This document shows, in pieces, positions 1-6,528 of a DNA stretch of 18,718 nt (its first letter is position 1; each line of letters starts with the position of its first letter). This DNA comes from DATAXP01 sp036272935. Its GTDB lineage: Bacteria; Planctomycetota; Planctomycetia; Pirellulales; PNKZ01. The notes under the pieces are model-generated. The model saw only the letters and a program-made list of their open reading frames with translations. It was not told where the DNA came from and searched no databases. Location: assembly GCA_036272935.1 (NCBI GenBank), contig DATAXP010000155.1, positions 1 to 18,718 of the forward strand. The letters are read 5' to 3'. The position numbers and the translations under genes are program-made.

Positions 1-216
1 GGTTTGCAAATCGCCATTCCGCCGCGCGCGTGGCATCGACGCTTCGCCGACTTGAACGCCGTGGAACTGGCCGACGAATTGCGTGCGATGGCGCGTCATG
101 CCCAGTTGCGTCGCTACCAGAAACATCCCCGCGGCCCCAAACAGCCGTCCCCCAAACGCCGCGGCACTTCACCCCACGTCTCCACCGCACGCCTGCTCAA
201 AAAACGACAACCCTGA
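1..216 (+). pseudogene. Transposase C-terminal end (IS4-like), cut by the window edge
   Basis: The frame is open from base 1 and ends at a TGA at 214-216, giving about 71 residues with no start in the window. The text is basic and reads like the tail of a planctomycete IS4-type transposase, with LNAVELADELRAMARHAQLR, then KHPRGPK and a final HVSTARLL. I recognise this tail from memory of such transposases, not from a search. The catalytic DDE residues would lie upstream, outside the window, so it cannot be said whether the element is intact. Its right terminal repeat should fall just after 216, but only one end is visible and I could not define it. The next stretch on the same strand is a broken sensor-domain gene, so the element probably interrupted that gene. 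Confidence 0.55.
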
Positions 217-284
217 CAGCTTCAAAGGGATGGGCACAACGGGCGTACCGTCTTCATTCACCTGGAATCGTCCTTGTCCACGAG

Positions 285-540
285 GGGGTAGTACTACGGG
301 AATGCGTTGCGGCCACGGCACAATTGGCTGGAACTGACGGAGCGATTGTGCTGGCAACGGACTTTAGTCTTCACGGTTTTGGTGCGATCATCGACAAGGC
401 GGCTGCGGATGAGTCGCAGATCAAGTTCATAGACGGTGCGGGGAACGCGCTTAGCTATGCCAACATTTTTAAAACCAAAGGCTCACGACACCAATCGGCC
501 CTTTCATTCGTAATGCGAGAAGAAGGCACCAGCGCCATCC
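285..540 (+). pseudogene. Fragment of a DisA/DACNV-like nucleotide-sensor domain
   Basis: A + strand frame (codons starting at multiples of three) reads through a segment that resembles the diadenylate-cyclase-like fold. It has an LAGTDGAIVL stretch with the DGA motif at 336-344, then LHGFGAIID, then GSRHQSALSF at 480-509. DGA followed about 45 residues later by an RHR-type motif is the signature of the DAC fold. Here the second motif is RHQ, which is closer to the DACNV sensor variants than to active DisA/CdaA. The usual following strand (AIVVS or similar) breaks off after EGTSAI at about 539, where the sequence becomes antisense to the DUF4396 gene. No credible start is visible, and the N-terminal part is probably lost at the transposon end between 217 and 290. 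I infer a dead remnant. The family call is from motif memory. Confidence 0.5.
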
Positions 541-1063
541 AGCCATACATGCCAACCTGCCAGGCAACAAGCGAGAGCGTATCGGCTTTGATCGCTGCCC
601 GCAGGCCAGCGCCTGGAGAAAGGTGGCGCATCGGAGCGATCGTGTAGTACTGAAACGCGATTCCCAGCACGTAGGCGAACACGAAGTCGACCACCCACGA
701 GCCGAAGATGCGGTGGCCGAACAACGTTAGCGGCGCGGCGGCCATCAATGATTCGGCGCAGAGATCGCCGAGCGTGCAACCGGCCCCGCAATGCGTCGTC
801 GTGACGGCGGCCTGCTGCCAGAATGGCTTCAACGCTGGAGAGCGATTCCTATTCTCGTGTGGCTGCTTGGTCGATTGCCGTCCGTTCTGGAAATAAGCCC
901 ACAGACCAAGAGGCCCGGAATACAAGCCGGTAAGCGGCCAGACGAAGTCCATGATCCACATCTTCTGCCGCCTGCCCGCGGCGATGTCGAACATCATGTA
1001 CGCCGCACTTGTCAGCCCGGCCGTCAACGATAGCCACGACAAGAAAGTCAACCAAACAGGCAT
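455..1063 (-). pseudogene. DUF4396 family membrane protein, C-terminally truncated
   Basis: The frame gives 202 residues from an ATG at 1063. It matches what I know of DUF4396: an N-terminal helix (PVWLTFLSWLSLTAG), a MWIMDFVWPLTGLY helix, the family hallmark THCGAGCTLGD at about 90-100, and GIAFQYYTIAPMR at about 134-146. ADTLSLVAWQVGMYGWMALV ends at residue 179. Family members then normally continue with two more hydrophobic stretches (a QIGM...GF...YPVNWWLI-type ending). Here residues 180-202 are hydrophilic and unrelated, and the DNA is already antisense to the sensor-domain fragment. I conclude that the 3' end was replaced. The start overlaps the preceding ORF by 16 bases and has no clear ribosome site. 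Function of the family is unknown. The Cys/His motif could bind metal or haem, which would fit an oxidase operon, but that is speculation. Confidence 0.7.
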
Positions 1064-1440
1064 GGAAGTCGGAAGTGTGCCGATGTCGGTTGCATCGACC
1101 TCGCCGGAGGAGAAACCGTTGGCCGATCGGGGACCGGCTGCCACGGGGCAGGCACCTGCCGGCCGGGTTCTTCGCCGATGGCGTCGAAGTTGACCGCCAC
1201 CGCGGTGCCCAGCGCGAGGCTCGACACAACCAGCCCGATCAACGCCCAACGCAAGGCAACGTCGGCACGTCGCGCCAGGAGCGCGATTGCGACCAGCGAA
1301 AGCAGCAGGCCGATCGCGCCCAGCGGGATCGAGAGGATCGGCAGGAAGAACAGCATCAAGCCGATGCTCGCCAGCACCGGCCCGGCCAGCCCGATGGCCA
1401 GCCTCGATTCGTGCATCGCGGAAGCTTCGTCGAGGTTCAT
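1048..1440 (-). CDS. Small three-helix membrane protein of unknown function
   Basis: A 130-residue frame begins with an ATG at 1440, 16 bases after the coxD stop, so it is very probably cotranscribed with the oxidase genes. Three hydrophobic segments are visible at about residues 18-36, 38-56 and 63-83, the first two rich in Leu, Ile and Gly with a short turn (LSIPLGAIG). After residue 85 the text becomes Pro/Arg-rich and low in structure (EEPGRQVPAPWQP onward), and it runs into the start of the DUF4396 gene. That tail includes the imperfectly placed palindrome at 1147-1160 and may be repeat-derived rather than functional. It resembles small DUF4190-type helical proteins only in general layout. 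I do not recognise the family. A second ATG at residue 9 is an alternative start. Confidence 0.6.
   Translation of the reverse strand: MNLDEASAMHESRLAIGLAGPVLASIGLMLFFLPILSIPLGAIGLLLSLVAIALLARRADVALRWALIGLVVSSLALGTAVAVNFDAIGEEPGRQVPAPWQPVPDRPTVSPPARSMQPTSAHFRLPCLFG
1147..1160. repeat. Perfect 6-2-6 inverted repeat GGCAGG-CA-CCTGCC
   Basis: The arms GGCAGG and CCTGCC are exact reverse complements around a CA spacer. The repeat lies inside the 3' part of the 130-residue ORF, where the predicted protein turns Pro/Arg-rich. Similar GGCAGGTGCCTG-type words are, from memory, dispersed in some planctomycete genomes. Only one copy was noticed in this window. Confidence 0.4.
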
Positions 1441-1456
1441 GGCATCGAATCACTCG

Positions 1457-1762
1457 TTAATGCCCTGGCATCGAAAAGAATTCGCCCCGCGTCAGGTAAT
1501 CGCTGAACGAAAGCACGCCTAGAATGCCCAGCCACATGAATGCGACCAGCACGCACAGCCGAATCAGATTGGGGCTATGGATCAGGTGCATGAAGAACAA
1601 ACCGACGAGCCCTGCCTTTACGATCGCAATCCCAACGCCGGCCCCGATGTGCCACGCTCCTTCGAGCGGCACGAACGAAATGGCCACGGTGGCGATGGTG
1701 AGCACGATCAACGCGGCGAGCACAATCAGGTACGTTCGCACGGAAACCATTGGCTCGGCCAT
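1457..1762 (-). CDS. coxD: Cytochrome c oxidase subunit IV, prokaryotic type
   Basis: This 101-residue protein has three hydrophobic helices: about 10-30 (TYLIVLAALIVLTIATVAIS), 38-58 (GAGVGIAIVKAGLVGLFFMHL) and 66-86 (LCVLVAFMWLGILGVLSF). The KAGLVGLFFMHL segment in helix two is typical of the small COX4_pro subunit that packs against subunits I and III of bacterial haem-copper oxidases and probably stabilises them. The ATG at 1762 is preceded by GAGGAG with an eight-base spacing. An in-frame GTG nine bases upstream would sit almost on top of that site, so the ATG is chosen. The start is 12 bases after the coxC stop. Length is normal for the family. Confidence 0.9.
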   Translation of the reverse strand: MAEPMVSVRTYLIVLAALIVLTIATVAISFVPLEGAWHIGAGVGIAIVKAGLVGLFFMHLIHSPNLIRLCVLVAFMWLGILGVLSFSDYLTRGEFFSMPGH

Positions 1763-1774
1763 GATCCACACTCC

Positions 1775-2509
1775 TCAACTTCCACCCAGCGTGTGCGTGC
1801 CCGACAGGTACAGCATCGGCAGCAGAAAAATCCACACCACGTCGACAAAGTGCCAATACAGGGCCACGACATCGACCGGCGAATAATAGGCCGGCGAAAA
1901 ATGTCCTCGGGCCGCCAGCACCGCGATGATCCCGACGGCGACGATCCCTCCGGTGACGTGCAGCCCGTGGAACGCCGTCATCACCCAGTAGAAGACCAGG
2001 AACAGCTTAACGTGCGGCACCTGGTCTTCCGACAGGCCGCCCCGCGTCCACTCGTGCGCGTCGAATTTCCAGCCCGGCAACAGGTTCTCGCGCCAATCGC
2101 CGTAATACTCGGTTCCCTTGAGCACCAAGAACAGCAGCCCTAACGCCGCTGTCGTGGCCAGCAGCCAGGCCGCCTTCCGGTTCTGGCCAAGCCGCGTAAA
2201 GTGCAGCGCCAGCACGATCGTGCAGCTGCTGATCAGAAGCACGATGGTGTTCGTGCCGCCGATGATCCAGTTCATCCGGCTGCTGGCGTGCTCGAACGCT
2301 TCTCCGTACAGCAGGCGATAAATTGCCAGCGTGACGAACAGCGTGCCGAAGAACATCACTTCGGTGGCCAGGAACACCCACATCGCGGTGCTGGCCGCGT
2401 GGGTTTGCTGCTCGAGATTCTCGAACTGCTCTTCGAGCCGATGCCGCTTGAGCATCGAGTACTCGAACAGCTCGCGCTCGTTATCGGTGAATAACGTGTC
2501 AAGGCTCAT
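1775..2509 (-). CDS. coxC: Cytochrome c oxidase subunit III
   Basis: This 244-residue integral membrane protein of the caa3-type oxidase has no redox centre. It stabilises subunit I and is thought to support proton uptake and oxygen access. Seven hydrophobic stretches are expected; the clearest are AMWVFLATEVMFFGTLFVTL, WIIGGTNTIVLLISSCTIVL, AAWLLATTAALGLLFLVLKG and VALYWHFVDVVWIFLLPMLY. Family marks include the TEVMFF glutamate motif, the KGTEYYGDW region, TAFHGLHVTGG and the C-terminal YWHFVDVVWIFLLP. The start at 2509 lies 11 bases inside the end of coxA and shows no good ribosome site, so it may depend on translation of coxA. An upstream extension of the frame exists but only mirrors coxA and is not used. 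Confidence 0.95.
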   Translation of the reverse strand: MSLDTLFTDNERELFEYSMLKRHRLEEQFENLEQQTHAASTAMWVFLATEVMFFGTLFVTLAIYRLLYGEAFEHASSRMNWIIGGTNTIVLLISSCTIVLALHFTRLGQNRKAAWLLATTAALGLLFLVLKGTEYYGDWRENLLPGWKFDAHEWTRGGLSEDQVPHVKLFLVFYWVMTAFHGLHVTGGIVAVGIIAVLAARGHFSPAYYSPVDVVALYWHFVDVVWIFLLPMLYLSGTHTLGGS

Positions 2510-4148
2510 TTTGCGCTTTGTCGAGGTGGTAGAGGTAAGGATCACGTAAGACGACCGGCGTCTGTTCGAAATTGTCCTTCGGCGGCGGCGACGGCGTCTG
2601 CCATTCCAGCCCGGTGGCGCGCCACGGATTCGGGCCAGCCAGCTTGCCGTACTTGAAACCCAGCGGCAGATACACCAGCGGCAGCACGTAGCCGACGCCG
2701 AGGATCGACGCACCGGCCGTCGACATCACGTTCCACACCTGGAACTCGGGCACGTAACGGTGATATCGCCGCGGCATGCCGTTGTAGCCGACGATGAACT
2801 GCGGCAGGAACGTGAAGAAGAAGCCGACGAACAGGATGATCGCGCACAGCCGCGACCAGAACTGCGAGTACATCCGACCTGTGATTTTGGGCCACCAATA
2901 GTGCAGTCCGCCCATGTAGGCCATCACCATGCCGCCGACCATGATGAAATGAAAATGTGCGATCACGAAGTACGTGTCGTGAACGTGCATGTCGAACCCC
3001 AGGCAGGCCAGGAACAACCCGGTCAACCCACCGGCCGTGAATAGTGCGACGAACCCCAACGAAAACAACATTGGCGTCTCGAACGCGACCGATCCCTTGT
3101 ACAGCGTCGCCGTCCAGTTGAAGACCTTGATGGCCGAGGGGACCGCGACCAGGAAGCTCAGGCTGGAAAAAATCAGCGCCGCATACGCCGAGATGCCGGC
3201 GACAAACATATGGTGCGCCCACACCAGAAATCCCAGCGCCGCGATGCCGAAGCTCGAGTAACACACGAAGGTGTAGCCGAACAGCTTCTTGCGCGCGAAG
3301 CAGGGAATGATTTCGCTCACGACACCCATGCCCGGCAGGATCATCACGTACACGGCCGGATGCGAGTAGAACCAGAACAGGTGCTGGAACAACAGCGCGT
3401 CGCCGCCGAGTGCCGGGTCGAAGATGCCGATCTGCCACAGCCGTTCGATCACCGCCAGCAGCAGTGCCATCGCCAGCACCGGCGTCGCCAGCAGCAGGAT
3501 CAGGCTCGTCGCGTACAGCGTCCACACGAAGATCGGCAACCGGAACCAGGTGAGTCCCGGCGCGCGCATCCAGTGCACGGTGACGACGAAGTTCAACCCC
3601 GTGAACATCGACGAGAAGCCGGCAATCACGATGCCGATCATCGTCGGCACCACGTTGTAGTGCGACGAATGGGTGCTGTACGGCGTGTAGAAAGTCCAGC
3701 CGGTGTCGACGCCGCCGGCCAGCATGGCGTACAGCGTCCAGGCGGCGCCGATCATGTACAGATAAAAGCTCAGCAGGTTGAGCCGCGGCATCGCCAGGTC
3801 CTTGGCACCGATCATCATCGGCAGGAAGAAGTTGCCCAATACGCTCGGCACCACCGGCACCAAGAAGAACCACACCATGACGACGCCGTGCAGCGTGAAC
3901 AACCGGTTGTAGGTGTCGGCCTCGACCAGCCCTCCTTCGGGGTCCATCAGGTTCAGGCGCACGATGGTGATGGCAAAGCCGCCGATGAAGAACATCACCG
4001 TCACCGCCGCCAGGAACATCAGCGCGATCCGCTTGTGATCCTTCGTCAACAACCACGACAACGTCCCATGCGCCACGTTCAGGTACGTTGAGCGCGCCGG
4101 CGTTTGCGGAATCGGCATCGGCTGCGGTTCGAGGACGGCAGTGCTCAT
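2499..4148 (-). CDS. coxA: Cytochrome c oxidase subunit I, A2-type
   Basis: This 549-residue catalytic subunit reduces O2 at a haem a3-CuB centre and pumps protons. All metal ligands are visible: haem a His87 (TLHGVVM) and His400, haem a3 His398 (VIAHFHF), CuB His263 plus His312-His313 (WAHHMF), and the CuB cross-linked Tyr267 in YSHPAVY. The D-channel Asp (IGAKDLAMPRLN, residue 117) and K-channel Lys341 (SAIKVFNW) are present. Helix VI carries YSHPAV in place of GHPEVY, so the D-channel glutamate is missing and Tyr261-Ser262 stand in. That is the defining mark of A2-type oxidases such as the Rhodothermus caa3 enzyme. The start is 24 bases after coxB. The ribosome site is weak, and a second ATG lies at residue 11. 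Confidence 0.97.
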   Translation of the reverse strand: MSTAVLEPQPMPIPQTPARSTYLNVAHGTLSWLLTKDHKRIALMFLAAVTVMFFIGGFAITIVRLNLMDPEGGLVEADTYNRLFTLHGVVMVWFFLVPVVPSVLGNFFLPMMIGAKDLAMPRLNLLSFYLYMIGAAWTLYAMLAGGVDTGWTFYTPYSTHSSHYNVVPTMIGIVIAGFSSMFTGLNFVVTVHWMRAPGLTWFRLPIFVWTLYATSLILLLATPVLAMALLLAVIERLWQIGIFDPALGGDALLFQHLFWFYSHPAVYVMILPGMGVVSEIIPCFARKKLFGYTFVCYSSFGIAALGFLVWAHHMFVAGISAYAALIFSSLSFLVAVPSAIKVFNWTATLYKGSVAFETPMLFSLGFVALFTAGGLTGLFLACLGFDMHVHDTYFVIAHFHFIMVGGMVMAYMGGLHYWWPKITGRMYSQFWSRLCAIILFVGFFFTFLPQFIVGYNGMPRRYHRYVPEFQVWNVMSTAGASILGVGYVLPLVYLPLGFKYGKLAGPNPWRATGLEWQTPSPPPKDNFEQTPVVLRDPYLYHLDKAQNEP

Positions 4149-4172
4149 GCGGAGATACTCATACAGGTTCGC

Positions 4173-5180
4173 TCACGGTTGTTTGGGCTCGGGAGTGATG
4201 GCCGGCGTGGTGGCCGGCGGGCTGTAATCTTCCACGCGCGTCGGCGTTTGGCCGCGCTCCAGCGACCCGAGCCACGCCAACACGGCGTTGATCTCTTCTG
4301 CCCCGATCTGCCCGCGGAAGGTCGGCATGATCGCCTGGTAGCCAGCGACCACTTTCGCCCCGGGATTCAGGATCGACTCGCGCAGGTAATTCTCGTCGGC
4401 CGTCACCGTGCTGCCGTCGCTCAGGTGCACCGGCCGGCCGGCGAGCGCCTCGAGCACCGGGGCCCGCGCGTTCTCGTCCGCGCTGTGGCAACTGATGCAG
4501 CGGTACTTGAGGAACACTTTCCGCCCCTCGAGCGCCAGCGATCCCTCGGCCCGCTGGGACAGCCAGTCCGCGTAGTCCCCCGGCTCCATCACGGTCACCG
4601 TGCCGATCATGCCGGCGTGGTTCGTGCCGCAGTATTGCGAACAGAACAGGTGGTAGTCGCCGGGCTCGGTCGGCTCGAAGCACACGCTCGTATACCGATC
4701 GGGCAGCACGTCCATGTGCACACGAAACTCGGGAACGAAGAAACTGTGGATCACGTCTTCGCTCGTGAGCAGCAGCTTCACCCGCTGCCCCACAGGGACG
4801 TGCAGCGTGTTGATCTCGCGCTGCCCCTCGGGATGCTGGAACTTCCACATCCACTGCTTGGCGACGACGAAGATCGGCATCGCGTCGGCCGGGGCGCGGA
4901 ACGCTTCCAGGTACACCTTCGCTCCCCAGAGGAACATCACCACAAAAATCGCGCTGGGCGTCAGCGTCCAGAACCATTCCAGCGCATGCGAACTGGGCGT
5001 CTCGGGAGGCGTCGCCGTGTCGCCGGGCCGGCGGCGGTAGTACACCGAGAAGAAGATCAACAGCCCCGCGACCAGCAGCCCCACGCTGCCGCAGACGATC
5101 GATAAGAACGCCAATAGCAGGTCGACCTCGTACGCCCCGACCGATGCCTGCCGGGGGAAGATGGCGACGTCGGTGGTCAT
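4173..5180 (-). CDS. coxB: Cytochrome c oxidase subunit II with fused cytochrome c (caa3-type)
   Basis: This 335-residue subunit carries CuA and a C-terminal haem c domain, so it can receive electrons directly from a cytochrome partner. Two N-terminal helices (about 20-47 and 72-90) anchor it. The CuA site is complete: His145 (VIHSFF), Cys180 and Cys184 in FCSQYCGTNHAGM, His188 and Met191. WMWKFQHPEG (110-119) is the usual aromatic electron-entry region. The haem c site is CISCH at 228-232, with a probable axial Met285 in AIMPTFRG. The C-terminus is a Pro-rich tail. The ATG at 5180 overlaps the sco stop as ATGA and is preceded by a strong GGAGG with six-base spacing, which fixes the start against a long upstream open frame. 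Confidence 0.96.
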   Translation of the reverse strand: MTTDVAIFPRQASVGAYEVDLLLAFLSIVCGSVGLLVAGLLIFFSVYYRRRPGDTATPPETPSSHALEWFWTLTPSAIFVVMFLWGAKVYLEAFRAPADAMPIFVVAKQWMWKFQHPEGQREINTLHVPVGQRVKLLLTSEDVIHSFFVPEFRVHMDVLPDRYTSVCFEPTEPGDYHLFCSQYCGTNHAGMIGTVTVMEPGDYADWLSQRAEGSLALEGRKVFLKYRCISCHSADENARAPVLEALAGRPVHLSDGSTVTADENYLRESILNPGAKVVAGYQAIMPTFRGQIGAEEINAVLAWLGSLERGQTPTRVEDYSPPATTPAITPEPKQP

Positions 5181-6001
5181 GTTCCCCCTCCGGCGTCGCT
5201 GGTTCGGCGTGTGCCGCGCTTCGAGAGCAGGGCGACGAATGCCACCAGCCCGACCATCGACAGCGCCCCGCCGATGCGCACGAAGCGCATGATCGCCGCG
5301 CCGTAGCGCCCTTCGGTCGGCTCGTAGTGGAAGCAGAACAGCAGCACCTGGTCGACAGCCGAGCCGATCTTCCCTTGCGACGCTTCGACCAGCCCCAGCC
5401 GCAGGTCGCGCGGCCGAAACTGCACGTCGTAAAAGTACCGCGCGATCCGCCCGGCGGGGGTGAGCATCACAATGCCGCTGGCATGGGCATACTGATCGCG
5501 CTGGGCATCGTACGCGTAACGGAACCCGATGGCTCGGGTGATCGCCGCGATCGCCTCGGGCTCGCCGGTGAGAAAATGCCACCCTTCGCTTGCCTCTTCG
5601 CGGCCATACCGATCGACGTAGGTCTTCTTCTTCGCCGCCGCCAGCTCGGGCTTCTCACGCGGGTCGAAGCTCACCACGACCACTTCAAAATCGCGCCCTG
5701 CCGTGAACGAAACATCCATCAACCCGCGCACCAGGCCGTTGAGCACCATCGTGCAGAGCATCGGGCAGCGGTAGTACGCCAGCACCAGGATCACCGGCTT
5801 GCCGTGGAAATAATCGTTCAGTCGCACCTGGCGCCCGCGCTCGTCGACAAATGCCAGATCGAGCGGTACCTGCTCATTCAGGTGCTGGTCGAAGCCCACG
5901 CCTACGAGCGACGGCGGCAACGTCGATTGGCCCCGCGCCACGCTTGCGTTTAGCATCACCGCCGCCGCAGCCGTCCCTAGCGCAATCCAGGCGCGTCTCA
6001 T
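5177..6001 (-). CDS. sco: SCO1/SenC/PrrC-type copper chaperone
   Basis: This 274-residue thioredoxin-fold protein acts in the periplasm, where SCO proteins deliver copper to CuA of subunit II and can reduce its cysteines. It has an N-terminal signal sequence or anchor (residues 4-24). The copper-binding motif CPMLC is at 79-83, and the distal copper ligand is probably His173 in QYAHASG. A C-terminal hydrophobic helix (GALSMVGLVAFVALL) followed by basic residues suggests a second anchor, a layout common in SCO proteins next to ACIII operons. The ATG at 6001 overlaps the upstream stop as ATGA and has GGAGG seven bases before it. Its position directly before coxB fits a role in CuA assembly. Confidence 0.93.
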   Translation of the reverse strand: MRRAWIALGTAAAAVMLNASVARGQSTLPPSLVGVGFDQHLNEQVPLDLAFVDERGRQVRLNDYFHGKPVILVLAYYRCPMLCTMVLNGLVRGLMDVSFTAGRDFEVVVVSFDPREKPELAAAKKKTYVDRYGREEASEGWHFLTGEPEAIAAITRAIGFRYAYDAQRDQYAHASGIVMLTPAGRIARYFYDVQFRPRDLRLGLVEASQGKIGSAVDQVLLFCFHYEPTEGRYGAAIMRFVRIGGALSMVGLVAFVALLSKRGTRRTSDAGGGT

Positions 6002-6528
6002 GGTCGCACCTCCCGCAGCACGCGCCCTGAATTCGATTCGCCGGCGTCGACCAGTCCATCGCTCTTGATGCGCACTGCCGCCTCGTCGCCACGCGACTTC
6101 ACGCGCTCGGGCAACATCTCGATGGCCCTGTCGATCGGCACCTGGACGTAGCCCTTCTCGTCGCCGGGGGCGTAGCGGTCGAGCGCTTGCTCGGCTCGTT
6201 GCTGGCGCAGGTAGACGTTGGGGCGCGGATCGTCGGCCAATCGGCCAAGCTGTTCCAGCCGCGGCTCGGCCGGCAGCGCGTTGTCGCCGCGCGAGCGGTA
6301 CGCCGCCATGTCGTGCTTTGGAACGACCGCTTCGTAATCATAAAACCAACGACGGAAGCAATAGAAATGCAGACACGACAAGCCGACGATTGCCAGCAGC
6401 ATCACGACGATCGTCTTGGTGTACACGTCGCGCACTTCGCGGCGGACCCACGGATGCTCGATCCGGCCGTCGGGATGATGCACCTCGGGCTGCTCGGGTT
6501 TCTCCAGCGGCACCAGCGCGTTATCCAT
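5998..6528 (-). CDS. Membrane-anchored protein linking ACIII and oxidase genes
   Basis: This 176-residue protein has a short charged N-terminus, a single helix at about 39-57 (TIVVMLLAIVGLSCLHFYC), and a 115-residue soluble part that should face the periplasm. The soluble part has PAEPRLEQL (87-95), a run of charged helix, and GYVQVPIDRAIEMLPERV (126-143). From memory, a PRLQ segment followed by a short gap and a WV...RIPIDRAM motif marks a small family found beside SCO and caa3 oxidase genes in many bacteria, with no assigned function. It lacks Cys pairs, so it is unlikely to carry haem. The ATG at 6528 lies inside the end of actF (eight-base overlap) and has GGAGGAG ten bases upstream. A role in assembling or bridging the two complexes is inference. 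Confidence 0.8.
   Translation of the reverse strand: MDNALVPLEKPEQPEVHHPDGRIEHPWVRREVRDVYTKTIVVMLLAIVGLSCLHFYCFRRWFYDYEAVVPKHDMAAYRSRGDNALPAEPRLEQLGRLADDPRPNVYLRQQRAEQALDRYAPGDEKGYVQVPIDRAIEMLPERVKSRGDEAAVRIKSDGLVDAGESNSGRVLREVRP

Noticed and set aside
169..357. A 62-codon - strand frame with VNEDGTPVVPIPLKL text near the left edge
   Set aside because: It looks partly protein-like but covers both the transposase end and the sensor fragment on the other strand, has no ribosome site and matches no family I know.
504..791. A possible frameshift in DUF4396 near 525 giving a FFSHYE ending
   Set aside because: The shifted frame stops after only six residues and does not restore the missing family C-terminus, so a sequencing frameshift does not explain the truncation.
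3210..4091. A 293-codon + strand frame opposite coxA
   Set aside because: His/Arg/Gln-rich shadow of the membrane-protein codons of coxA; no motif.
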